Origin: an uncultured bacterium | GTDB lineage: Bacteria; Cyanobacteriota; Vampirovibrionia; Gastranaerophilales; Gastranaerophilaceae | Direction of reading: 5' to 3' | Length of the DNA stretch: 6,722 bases | NCBI GenBank assembly: GCA_949286405.1 | Contig: CASECH010000136.1 | Coordinates: forward strand, 1 to 6,722 | Shown: piece by piece, positions 1 through 6,415 of the stretch | Numbering within the stretch: the stretch's first letter is position 1 | How the letters are laid out: each line of letters starts with the position of its first letter | Made by a program: the position numbers and the translations under genes | The notes under the pieces: generated by a model | Database searches by the model: none | Told to the model about the DNA's origin: nothing | The model's input: the letters and a program-made list of their open reading frames with translations, nothing else

Positions 1-10
1 CAAATAAAAA

Positions 11-84
11 TAGCAAGGGAGAGATTCGAACTCTCGACCTCACGGGTATGAGCCGTGCGCTCTCACCAGCTGAGCTACCTTGCC
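11..84 (-). tRNA. tRNA-Met (anticodon CAT), elongator type
   Basis: The minus strand folds into a full cloverleaf of 74 nt including the discriminator A. The acceptor arm is GGCAAGG with CCTTGCT, where the first pair is G1-U72. The D arm is GCTC/GAGC, the anticodon stem CACGG/CCGTG encloses loop CTCATAC (anticodon CAT), and the T arm is GAGAG-TTCGAAT-CTCTC. The initiator hallmarks are absent: there are no three G-C pairs at the base of the anticodon stem and no C1xA72 mismatch. From memory, the anticodon arm and G1-U72 resemble the Bacillus elongator tRNA-Met. A lysidine-modified tRNA-Ile2 also reads as CAT and cannot be formally excluded. The 3' CCA is not encoded, because the discriminator is followed directly by a T-rich tract (TTTTTATTTG), so a CCA-adding enzyme is required. 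It is divergent from the MATE gene. Confidence 0.95.
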
Positions 85-182
85 ATATTATACATATTTA
101 ATTGACAGGTTTTATCTTCGCATAAAAGTTTTTAAATTTCAAGTATTTTCTCGTCTTTTTATTTTTTTGTAATTTATTGTAG

Positions 183-202
183 TATAATTACATACTAGAG
201 GA
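183..202 (+). promoter_or_regulatory. -10 box and ribosome binding site of the MATE gene
   Basis: A perfect TATAAT lies at 183-188 and AGAGGA at 197-202, the latter 6 nt before the ATG at 209. No good -35 hexamer sits 16-18 nt upstream (the region is a run of Ts around 157-168), so the promoter call rests on the -10 box alone. If used, the transcript would start near 195 and have a leader of only about 14 nt. The rest of the 85-208 gap is AT-rich and shows nothing else I can support. Confidence 0.5.
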
Positions 203-208
203 TTTATT

Positions 209-1594
209 ATGATTACAGATATGACGAAGGGAGACCCTTTAAAACATATATTAATTTTTTCTGTTCCACTTTTAATAGGGAATATATTTCAACAATTGTA
301 TAACATTGCGGATTTGGTAATTGTAGGCAGAACTTTAGGGGTAGAAGCTTTCGCTGCAATAGGTGCAGTTGCTCCTTTATTTTTTTTAATAACATTTATC
401 ATAGTAGGATTAACAAACGGTTTTGCTGTAATCACAGGACAAAGATATGGAGCAAAGGACTTTGAAGGTGTTAAAAATTCTTTTATCATATCAACAATAC
501 TTAGTATAGTTATTACCGTTATTTTTTCAATAATATGTTCATTTACAATGACTTATATATTAAACTGGATGAATGTTCCTGATAATATTTATCATAATGC
601 GTTTTGGTATGTAGAAATAATTGTAATAGGCTTAATTGCAACTACTATGTATAACATGTTAGCAAGTGCTGTAAGAGCTTTGGGAGATAGTAAAACACCA
701 CTTTATTTTCTTATTATTGCTTCTTTATTAAATATTATTTTAGCTCTTATTTTTATAATCGTATTTGACATGGGAGTACCGGGTTCTGCAATTGCAGTAA
801 TTTTATCTCAAGCTATATCTGTACTTTTATGCCTAGTTTTTATCAAAAAAAAATTTCCAATTTTACATGTAAAGAAAAGTGATTGGCTAATTAAATTTGA
901 TGAAAAATTTTGCAAATCAGTCAAAGAACATTTAAGAATTGGAATACCTATGTCAATCCAATTTTCAATTATTGGAATTGGGATTATAATAATTCAAAGT
1001 GTATGTAATACTTTCGGTTCTGACGTCATTGCTGCTGTTACTGCTGCTTTAAGAATCGAACAAATTGCAACACTTCCTATGATATCTTTTGGGGTTGCAT
1101 TAGCTGCTTATGTTGCTCAAAATTTTGGAGCAAGAAAATTTAAACGAATTAGACTTGGAGTATTAAAGACTTCAACAATTAATATAATACTTAGCCTTTG
1201 TATGGCAGGAATTATGAGGGTTTGGGGAACTGATATTATAGGAGCTTTTATTGGCTCTGCAACAAAAAATATTATTGATATCGCTCATCAATACCTACTA
1301 ATAAGTACTATTTTTTATTTTTTCTTAGGTCAAATTTTCATATACAGAAACGCATTGCAAGGTATGGGGGAAACTCTATTTCCACTTTTGGCGTGTATTG
1401 CAGAACTTGTTATGCGTTCATTTGCAGCAGTATATCTGGCAATTAAATTCGGCTATATCGGAATGTTTTATTCAGGACCAATTGCTTGGGTAAGTGCAGC
1501 ATCAGTATTATATCTTGGATATTTAGGAAGCATTAAACATATTATCTATAAGGTTAAAGAAAAATTGCATACCCAGTTAATGAAATACAATTGA
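209..1594 (+). CDS. MATE-family multidrug/cation antiporter
   Basis: This is a 461-residue polytopic inner-membrane protein of the usual MATE size, with about 12 hydrophobic helices in two homologous halves (roughly residues 12-215 and 240-445). Family features include the N-terminal segment with 'GDPLKHIL' then 'VPLLIGNIFQQLYNIADLVI' (19-38), 'GQRYGAKDFEGV' (77-88) and 'RALGDSKTP' (156-164). The second half repeats these as 'AYVAQNFGARKFKRI' (300-314) and 'ALQGMGETLFPLL', the expected internal pseudo-symmetry. MATE proteins export cationic drugs and metabolites by exchange with Na+ or H+. The subfamily (NorM- or DinF-like) and substrate cannot be read from the sequence. The ATG at 209 has AGAGGA at 6 nt spacing. 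A basic, charged tail follows the last helix. There is no linked regulator. A run of nine A's (845-853) encodes three lysines in the central cytoplasmic loop without breaking the frame. Confidence 0.93.
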   Translation: MITDMTKGDPLKHILIFSVPLLIGNIFQQLYNIADLVIVGRTLGVEAFAAIGAVAPLFFLITFIIVGLTNGFAVITGQRYGAKDFEGVKNSFIISTILSIVITVIFSIICSFTMTYILNWMNVPDNIYHNAFWYVEIIVIGLIATTMYNMLASAVRALGDSKTPLYFLIIASLLNIILALIFIIVFDMGVPGSAIAVILSQAISVLLCLVFIKKKFPILHVKKSDWLIKFDEKFCKSVKEHLRIGIPMSIQFSIIGIGIIIIQSVCNTFGSDVIAAVTAALRIEQIATLPMISFGVALAAYVAQNFGARKFKRIRLGVLKTSTINIILSLCMAGIMRVWGTDIIGAFIGSATKNIIDIAHQYLLISTIFYFFLGQIFIYRNALQGMGETLFPLLACIAELVMRSFAAVYLAIKFGYIGMFYSGPIAWVSAASVLYLGYLGSIKHIIYKVKEKLHTQLMKYN

Positions 1595-1619
1595 TTTATG
1601 ATTAAAATTCTCGTATAAT
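1591..1619 (+). promoter_or_regulatory. Promoter of eno overlapping the MATE stop codon
   Basis: TTGATT (1591-1596) is separated by exactly 17 nt from a perfect TATAAT (1614-1619), the sigma-70/sigma-A consensus geometry. The TGA stop of the MATE gene (1592-1594) lies inside the -35 hexamer. The predicted start is near 1626, about 25 nt before the enolase ATG and just upstream of its ribosome binding site. Enolase can therefore be transcribed independently of the transporter. Confidence 0.72.
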
Positions 1620-1637
1620 AAACATGTCACTAATGGT

Positions 1638-1644
1638 AAAGGAG
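1638..1644 (+). promoter_or_regulatory. Ribosome binding site that sets the enolase start
   Basis: AAAGGAG ends 6 nt before the ATG at 1651. An in-frame ATG at 1624 would add nine residues (MSLMVKENH), but it has no ribosome binding site and falls at the predicted transcription start. The residues from 1651 match the usual enolase N-terminus, so 1651 is the start. Confidence 0.9.
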
Positions 1645-1650
1645 AATCAT

Positions 1651-2967
1651 ATGTCTACATTTATTGAAGATATCTACGCTCGTCAAATACTTGATTCCAG
1701 AGGGAACCCAACAGTTGAAGTTGATGTAAAACTTACTAATGGAATAATTGGACGTGCAGCAGTTCCATCAGGAGCATCTACAGGTATATATGAAGCTTTG
1801 GAACTTAGAGACGGCGATCCGAATTATTACAACGGAAAAAGTGTAAAAAAAGCTGTAGACAATGTTAATAATATTATCGGCCCTGAATTAATCGGAGAAA
1901 AAGCTTCTCATCAAAGAGAAATTGATACTTTTATGATTGATATGGACGGAACTGAAAACAAATCTAAACTAGGTGCAAATGCTATTTTAGGTGTATCATT
2001 AGCTTGTGCAAAAGCAGCATCCCTAGCTTATGGCATGTCATTGTACAGATATCTTGGAGGTATCAATGCTCTTACATTACCTGTGCCTATGATGAATATC
2101 ATAAATGGTGGAGCACATGCTGACAATAACATTGATTTCCAAGAATTTATGATTGCACCTGTTGGGGCTGAAAATTTCCAACACGCTATTCAAATGGGTG
2201 CAGAAGTTTTCCATAGCTTAAAATCTGTTCTTAAAGGAAAAGGACTTGCAACATCTGTTGGTGATGAAGGCGGTTTTGCACCAAATCTTAATTCCAATGA
2301 AGAAGGAATTGAAGTTATTTTGGAAGCAATTGACAAGGCCGGGTACGACACAAATCAAATAAAAATTTGTCTTGATGTTGCATCTTCAGAATTTTATGAA
2401 GACGGTCTATACAAACTAAAAGGTGAAAACAAAACTTTCACAAGCGAAGAAATGGCTGAATTTTTAGCTCAATGGCACGCAAAATATCCAATCATCTCAA
2501 TTGAAGATGGTATGGCGGAACAAGATTGGGATGGATGGAAAATACTAACCAATCGAATTGGAGACAGATGTCAACTTGTAGGAGATGACTTGTTTGTAAC
2601 CAATACAAGACGCCTTGCAGAAGGTATCAAACGCTGTGTTGCTAACTCTATTTTGATAAAAGTAAACCAAATTGGTACTTTGACTGAAACATTAAATGCA
2701 ATTTCAATGGCAAACGCTGCAGGATATAAATCTATTGTTTCACACCGTTCAGGTGAAACTGAAGATACATTTATTGCTGATTTAGCAGTCGCAACAAATT
2801 GTGGACAAATCAAAACTGGTTCTGCATCAAGATCTGATAGAATGGCAAAATACAACCAATTAATCAGAATTGAACAAAAACTTGGTTCTGCGGCTAAATA
2901 TCTTGGCTTACAGGCTTTTGTCGGACAAAATAATAACAAACACTGTGTCTGTGGAGGCGGATGTTAA
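1651..2967 (+). CDS. eno: Enolase (phosphopyruvate hydratase)
   Basis: This 438-residue cytoplasmic enzyme interconverts 2-phosphoglycerate and phosphoenolpyruvate in glycolysis and gluconeogenesis, normally with Mg2+. The N-terminal domain carries 'ARQILDSRGNPTVEV' (10-24) and the mobile loop 'SGAST' (40-44). The barrel domain has 'GGAHADNN' (153-160), Glu165 and Glu206 (in 'GDEGGFAPN'). The metal ligands are Asp242, Glu285 (in 'SIEDGMAEQDW') and Asp312 (in 'VGDDLF'). The family signature 'ILIKVNQIGTLTET' contains catalytic Lys337. His365-Arg366-Ser367 and Lys388 complete the active site. All expected residues are present, so it should be active. Oddities are 'TGSASRSDR' (389-397), where most enolases read TGAPSRSER, and a short extension after the usual end that finishes in CVCGGGC (432-438). 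It has its own promoter and terminator and no glycolytic neighbours. Confidence 0.98.
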   Translation: MSTFIEDIYARQILDSRGNPTVEVDVKLTNGIIGRAAVPSGASTGIYEALELRDGDPNYYNGKSVKKAVDNVNNIIGPELIGEKASHQREIDTFMIDMDGTENKSKLGANAILGVSLACAKAASLAYGMSLYRYLGGINALTLPVPMMNIINGGAHADNNIDFQEFMIAPVGAENFQHAIQMGAEVFHSLKSVLKGKGLATSVGDEGGFAPNLNSNEEGIEVILEAIDKAGYDTNQIKICLDVASSEFYEDGLYKLKGENKTFTSEEMAEFLAQWHAKYPIISIEDGMAEQDWDGWKILTNRIGDRCQLVGDDLFVTNTRRLAEGIKRCVANSILIKVNQIGTLTETLNAISMANAAGYKSIVSHRSGETEDTFIADLAVATNCGQIKTGSASRSDRMAKYNQLIRIEQKLGSAAKYLGLQAFVGQNNNKHCVCGGGC

Positions 2968-2986
2968 AATTGAAAAAAATATAATG

Positions 2987-3017
2987 AAAGAGCTTATCTA
3001 ATAGATAAGCTCTTTTT
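2987..3017 (+). terminator. Intrinsic terminator of eno
   Basis: A perfect 13-bp stem, 2987-2999 with 3003-3015, closes on a 3-nt loop and ends in five T's (3013-3017). It begins 19 nt after the eno stop. Read on the minus strand, the stem is followed by CATTATA and then seven T's, so it may also stop transcription of the convergent EF-hand gene. I see no better terminator for that gene between 3018 and 3072. Confidence 0.9.
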
Positions 3018-3072
3018 AATTCCCTTTTCGCCTGTGCATAAAGCACTCGTTACTAAGAATTTTAGGATTTAT

Positions 3073-3624
3073 TTAGCTGTTACTACTGCTTTTATACTTA
3101 TAACTTAGTAAATTATAAGTGTCAGAAGAAGAAGATTCGCTGCCATAAAAAACTGACATATCTGTCGCACGACGATTATTAAATTCATCTTCTTTTTCCA
3201 TTCTTGATGCATTTATATCATAAGCACTAATTTCTGCACTGGTTACTCTTCCGTCATGATTTGTGTCCATTTCATCAAAATGTTCTAGGATTTTATTCAT
3301 AGTATCTTCAGACAAACCACTTGCACCTGATGCATAAAGTTGTGTTAACTCATCACGTGTAAGCCCTTGTTTTGACATCATATTGGTCAAATTATTAATC
3401 TCATCTGATGTGATTGTTCCATCACCATTTTTATCAATATTACCAAAATTAGTTTGCAAATACGATGCAAAAGATTGGTTCAAATATGTTCCGTTTTTGT
3501 AACTATTTGCTCTTGCTTCGTTTAACTCCTCCAACGTTAATCCATCAGGATTTTGAGCAGCCAACTGAGCATATGTATTATTTAATCCTGCATATATACC
3601 TGCTAATATATTGTTATTTGACAT
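3073..3624 (-). CDS. EF-hand domain protein of unknown function
   Basis: This is a 183-residue hydrophilic protein with no signal peptide and no membrane helix. It has two canonical 12-residue EF-hand loops: 'DKNGDGTITSDE' (64-75) and 'DTNHDGRVTSAE' (120-131). Each has acidic or Asn ligands at positions 1, 3 and 5, Gly at 6, a hydrophobic residue at 8 and Glu at 12, so calcium binding is a reasonable prediction. A third stretch, 'NPDGLTLEEL' (25-34), looks like a degenerate loop that has lost its position-1 and position-12 ligands. The middle region is predicted helical, and the C-terminus is rich in Ser and Tyr. The start is the ATG at 3624, with AGAGGA 6 nt upstream; a TTG eight codons earlier has no such site. 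The gene is monocistronic and convergent with eno. The role is unknown: calcium buffer, sensor, or a protein exported without a Sec signal are all possible. Confidence 0.85.
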   Translation of the reverse strand: MSNNNILAGIYAGLNNTYAQLAAQNPDGLTLEELNEARANSYKNGTYLNQSFASYLQTNFGNIDKNGDGTITSDEINNLTNMMSKQGLTRDELTQLYASGASGLSEDTMNKILEHFDEMDTNHDGRVTSAEISAYDINASRMEKEDEFNNRRATDMSVFYGSESSSSDTYNLLSYKYKSSSNS

Positions 3625-3630
3625 AGTAAA

Positions 3631-3636
3631 TCCTCT
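3631..3636 (-). promoter_or_regulatory. Ribosome binding site that sets the EF-hand start
   Basis: AGAGGA on the minus strand lies 6 nt before the ATG at 3624. This rules in favour of a 183-residue product over the longer reading from the TTG at 3648. The 12 nt before the ATG differ from those before the MATE ATG at a single position. Confidence 0.85.
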
Positions 3637-3659
3637 TTTTGATACCAACTTCTATCCCC

Positions 3660-3687
3660 ATGTTAATGATTTTTTATAAAAAGTCAA
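3660..3687 (-). promoter_or_regulatory. Probable promoter of the EF-hand gene
   Basis: On the minus strand, TTGACT (3687-3682) is followed after 16 nt by TAACAT (3665-3660). The -35 box matches consensus at 5 of 6 positions and the -10 box at 4 of 6. The start would fall near 3653, giving a leader of about 30 nt. It lies downstream of the emrB terminator, so the gene is probably transcribed on its own. Confidence 0.5.
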
Positions 3688-3706
3688 CCATTCAAATATA
3701 GGATAA

Positions 3707-3732
3707 TAAAAAGGTCGATATTTCTATCGACC
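3707..3732 (-). terminator. Intrinsic terminator of the emrAB operon
   Basis: Read on the minus strand, GGTCGATA (3732-3725) pairs perfectly with TATCGACC (3720-3713) across a GAAA loop of the stable GNRA type. Five T's and ATT follow directly. It starts 22 nt after the emrB stop and separates the pump operon from the EF-hand gene. Confidence 0.9.
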
Positions 3733-3754
3733 ATTAAACTATGACATCAATTTT

Positions 3755-5314
3755 TTAAGCTTTTTTTACTTTTTTCATCAACATTAGTAACGGAATTACC
3801 GCAAAACATAATGCACCAAATATTCTAAAGGAGTCTATAAAAGCCCATAGTGTAGATTGTTTTACCAATTGTCCATACAGAGAATATTGAGCCATATACT
3901 GAGCGACCGCATGTTCTGTATAACCTGATAATGCAGCTGCTGTTGATTGAACTCTTTCTATGAAAGCAGGATTTAATTCACTTGTTTTACCCACTAACAT
4001 ATATTGATGAATTTGAGCAAATCTTGTAAGCATAGTAGCTACAAGCGATGTACCTATCGCACTTCCGATATTTTTTAACAAATTTTGAATACCTGTTGCA
4101 TTTGTCATTTGATCATTTCTTAATGTATCAACAGACAAATTCATAATCGGTACCATAGCCAATCCCATTCCCATTCCCATGAAGAAATTAGGAATAGCGA
4201 TATTCATATTAGATATCTGCAAATTCAAAGCACCAAAAGCCAAACTAGCTCCACCAATCAAAGAAAGCCCCACTGCTACCATAAGCCTGTTATCAAGCCT
4301 ATTTGTCAATGTAGCAGTCAATACCATAGCGACCATACTACCGCAACCTCTAGGCATCATAGTTTCACCACTCAAAAATGCTGTATATCCCATCATACTT
4401 TGCAAAAATTGAGGAAGAATAGCTAAAGATGCATACAATACAGCTTGTATAACAACTTGTATAATCGTACCCGCTGAAAAGTTTTTATCTTTGAATACTG
4501 ATAAATCAATTAAAGAATCTTTTCTCGTGATTTGTGAATGGAAAAACAATATACATGCAACCATTGAAACTCCAAAAGTCCACCTTATCCAAGTTGCATT
4601 GAACCAATCAGCATTATTACCTTTATCAAGCACAGTTTGTAATGTAACTAACCAGACTGTTAAATAGAAAAATCCTCTGCCATCTATTTTTACATTTTTT
4701 TGTTTCTTTGCATAAGGAGGATCCTCTAACAACTTATGACACATTAAAGCTGCAATACATCCAAATGGAACATTAATATAAAAAATCCAAGGCCAAGTCC
4801 AGTTATCAGTAATCCAACCACCTAATACAGGACCAATAATTGGGGCTAAAATTACACCCATACCAAAAATTGACATTGCAATTCCACGCTTTTCTTTTGG
4901 AAAACTTTCTAATGTAATTGCCTGTGAAATAGGTAGAATTCCACCACCGCCAAAACCTTGCAATATTCTGGCAAATATCATAAATTCAATATTTTTTGCC
5001 AAACCACACAACATTGAGGCAATAGTAAACATCATTACACTCATAATGAAGAAGTTTTTTCTTCCAAAGACTTTACTAAAAAAATCTACTGCTGGAATTA
5101 CAATACCTGCAGCAATAAGATAACTTGTCAATATCCACATTGACTCATCGCGAGTTGCTGAAAAACTACCTGCCATATGAGGCAAAGCAACATTACCGAT
5201 TGTACCGTCTAATACATATATAAATACGGACAACATAACCGGTATAATCATTATCCAAGGATTAACAGACGGAGTCCATTGTTCTTGGGTGTGTTCTATT
5301 TGTTGTTCTGACAT
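3755..5314 (-). CDS. emrB: DHA2-family (14-helix) MFS drug efflux pump, EmrB type
   Basis: This 519-residue inner-membrane proton-coupled exporter is of the length expected for EmrB/QacA (DHA2) transporters and has about 14 hydrophobic segments. Diagnostic features are 'VLDGTIGNVALP' in helix 1 (34-45, family pattern LDxTIVNVALP), 'FGRKNFF' in the loop after helix 2 (83-89, a weak motif A), 'RILQGFGGGG' in helix 4 (116-125, motif B) and 'GMGVILAPIIGPVLGGW' in helix 5 (151-167, antiporter motif C). A long hydrophilic loop before the last helix (about 430-490) and a short basic tail (KKVKKA) also fit. The ATG at 5314 has a modest AGGGA site 6 nt upstream. It lies 51 bp after emrA with a palindrome in the gap. 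With EmrA and an outer-membrane channel it should move lipophilic compounds across both membranes; the actual substrates cannot be read from the sequence. Confidence 0.94.
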   Translation of the reverse strand: MSEQQIEHTQEQWTPSVNPWIMIIPVMLSVFIYVLDGTIGNVALPHMAGSFSATRDESMWILTSYLIAAGIVIPAVDFFSKVFGRKNFFIMSVMMFTIASMLCGLAKNIEFMIFARILQGFGGGGILPISQAITLESFPKEKRGIAMSIFGMGVILAPIIGPVLGGWITDNWTWPWIFYINVPFGCIAALMCHKLLEDPPYAKKQKNVKIDGRGFFYLTVWLVTLQTVLDKGNNADWFNATWIRWTFGVSMVACILFFHSQITRKDSLIDLSVFKDKNFSAGTIIQVVIQAVLYASLAILPQFLQSMMGYTAFLSGETMMPRGCGSMVAMVLTATLTNRLDNRLMVAVGLSLIGGASLAFGALNLQISNMNIAIPNFFMGMGMGLAMVPIMNLSVDTLRNDQMTNATGIQNLLKNIGSAIGTSLVATMLTRFAQIHQYMLVGKTSELNPAFIERVQSTAAALSGYTEHAVAQYMAQYSLYGQLVKQSTLWAFIDSFRIFGALCFAVIPLLMLMKKVKKA

Positions 5315-5331
5315 ATATTTTCCCTAATTTT

Positions 5332-5359
5332 TTTAAGGAGCCTAAATAGGCTCCTTAAA
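5332..5359. repeat. Palindrome (12-bp stem) between emrA and emrB
   Basis: TTTAAGGAGCCT (5332-5343) is an exact inverted repeat of AGGCTCCTTAAA (5348-5359) around a 4-nt loop. In the operon's direction the stem is followed by a run of A's rather than T's, so it should not terminate emrAB mRNA. In the plus direction it is followed by AAATTTTTATT and looks terminator-like, but no plus-strand gene ends here. It stops just short of the emrB ribosome binding site (5325-5321), so it could protect the emrA message end or tune emrB translation. Confidence 0.8.
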
Positions 5360-5365
5360 TTTTTA

Positions 5366-6379
5366 TTAATTTCTTACTCTTACTTTCGGTACTACTGACA
5401 TTCCTGGAACTATATTAAATTCATTCGGATCAATCTTTTCAGTAAACACTATTTTTACAGGAATTCTTTGTACAATTTTTACGAAAGATCCAACAGCATT
5501 TTCTGGTGGGAACAAACTTGATTTTGCACCAGATGCTCTTTGAATACTATCTACTTTTCCTTTAAAAACTTTATTTGGATATGTATCAATTTTTATGTCT
5601 ACTTCTTGACCAGGTTTCATGTTACGTAATTGATTTTCCTTGAAATTTGCAACAACCCAAACATCTTCAGGTACAATTACAAATAAAGGAGAACCAACAT
5701 TAACATACATACCTTTTTCTACACGTCTGTTTGATACTGTACCTGTTTGAGGTGCATAGATATTTGTATATGATAAATACAATTTTGCTTGATCTCTTAG
5801 AGCTTTTATTTCTTTTAAATCAGCGTCGGCAACTTTATTTCCACCATCTGATAATAATGCTTGTTCTGATTGAGTTAAATTTGCTTGAGCAGCATCATAT
5901 TTAGCTTGAGCAGCGTCAAGAGTTTGTTTTGATACAGCTCCTTTTTCGTATAAATTTTTGTATCTGTCTAAATCTTTTTTAGCTACTTCTATATTTGTTT
6001 GAGAAGCTTTAAAATTTGCTTTTGCATTTTTTTGGTTTAATAAAGTTCTTTCATATTTTGCTTCGGCTTGAGCAAGTTTTACCTCATAATCAGCAGGATC
6101 AATTTTTGCAACCAAATCTCCTTCTTTTACTTTTTGGTTATCGGTAATAAATACATCAACAATTTGACCACTTACTTTTGGAGCTACTTGTACAGTTGTT
6201 GTTTCGACATAAGCATCATCAGTTGTTTGATAATTTAGTGCATCATGAATAAAATACCCTACAGCAACTATTATAATTACAACCAAAACAGCTGCCACAT
6301 ACCTTTTGAAAGGTTTGCGTTGTTTTTTTGCTGATTCTTCAGAAACTTGATCATCATTTTGTATTTTTTGTTCTTCCAT
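5366..6379 (-). CDS. emrA: HlyD-family periplasmic adaptor of the EmrAB pump
   Basis: This 337-residue membrane fusion protein would link the inner-membrane pump EmrB to an outer-membrane channel. A charged, Lys-rich N-terminus (1-26) precedes one membrane anchor (about 27-45), giving N-in topology with a periplasmic body. Next come 'TDDAYVETTTVQVAPKVSGQI' (53-73, the usual start of the EmrA lipoyl half), an Ala/Gln/Lys-rich coiled-coil hairpin (about 97-205), the second lipoyl half 'IYAPQTGTVSNRRVEKGMYV' (207-226) and a beta-barrel domain. 'SSLFPPENAVGSFVKIVQRIPVKI' (287-310) is a strong EmrA signature. E. coli EmrA is about 390 residues, so the hairpin here is probably shorter. The ATG at 6379 has AGAGGT 5 nt upstream. 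It follows the marR-type gene by 36 bp and precedes emrB by 51 bp, consistent with one operon. Confidence 0.94.
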   Translation of the reverse strand: MEEQKIQNDDQVSEESAKKQRKPFKRYVAAVLVVIIIVAVGYFIHDALNYQTTDDAYVETTTVQVAPKVSGQIVDVFITDNQKVKEGDLVAKIDPADYEVKLAQAEAKYERTLLNQKNAKANFKASQTNIEVAKKDLDRYKNLYEKGAVSKQTLDAAQAKYDAAQANLTQSEQALLSDGGNKVADADLKEIKALRDQAKLYLSYTNIYAPQTGTVSNRRVEKGMYVNVGSPLFVIVPEDVWVVANFKENQLRNMKPGQEVDIKIDTYPNKVFKGKVDSIQRASGAKSSLFPPENAVGSFVKIVQRIPVKIVFTEKIDPNEFNIVPGMSVVPKVRVRN

Positions 6380-6415
6380 CGTTTACCTCTTATTTTCTGA
6401 TTTTATATTTGCATA

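Noticed and set aside
87..92. TATAAT on the minus strand just before the tRNA gene
   Set aside because: It would place the transcription start inside the mature tRNA, and there is no matching -35. It is probably chance in AT-rich DNA.
102..107. TTGACA on the plus strand between the tRNA and the MATE gene
   Set aside because: A perfect -35 hexamer, but nothing like a -10 box lies 16-18 nt downstream, and it is far from the TATAAT at 183.
1624..1650. Nine-residue N-terminal extension of enolase from the ATG at 1624
   Set aside because: That ATG has no ribosome binding site, sits at the predicted transcription start, and the extension has no counterpart in enolases. AAAGGAG at 1638-1644 serves the ATG at 1651.
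2571..2939. 122-codon open frame on the minus strand inside eno
   Set aside because: It lies antisense to conserved enolase catalytic sequence, and its product looks like a reverse-frame shadow without a ribosome binding site.
3031..3046. Short GTGC/GCAC inverted repeat as terminator for the EF-hand gene
   Set aside because: Only about 4 bp of stem and no T-run after it on the minus strand. The stronger hairpin at 2987-3017 is the likelier stop.
4179..4412. 77-codon plus-strand frame inside emrB
   Set aside because: It is entirely antisense to membrane-helix coding sequence of emrB, with no promoter, ribosome binding site or recognisable domain.
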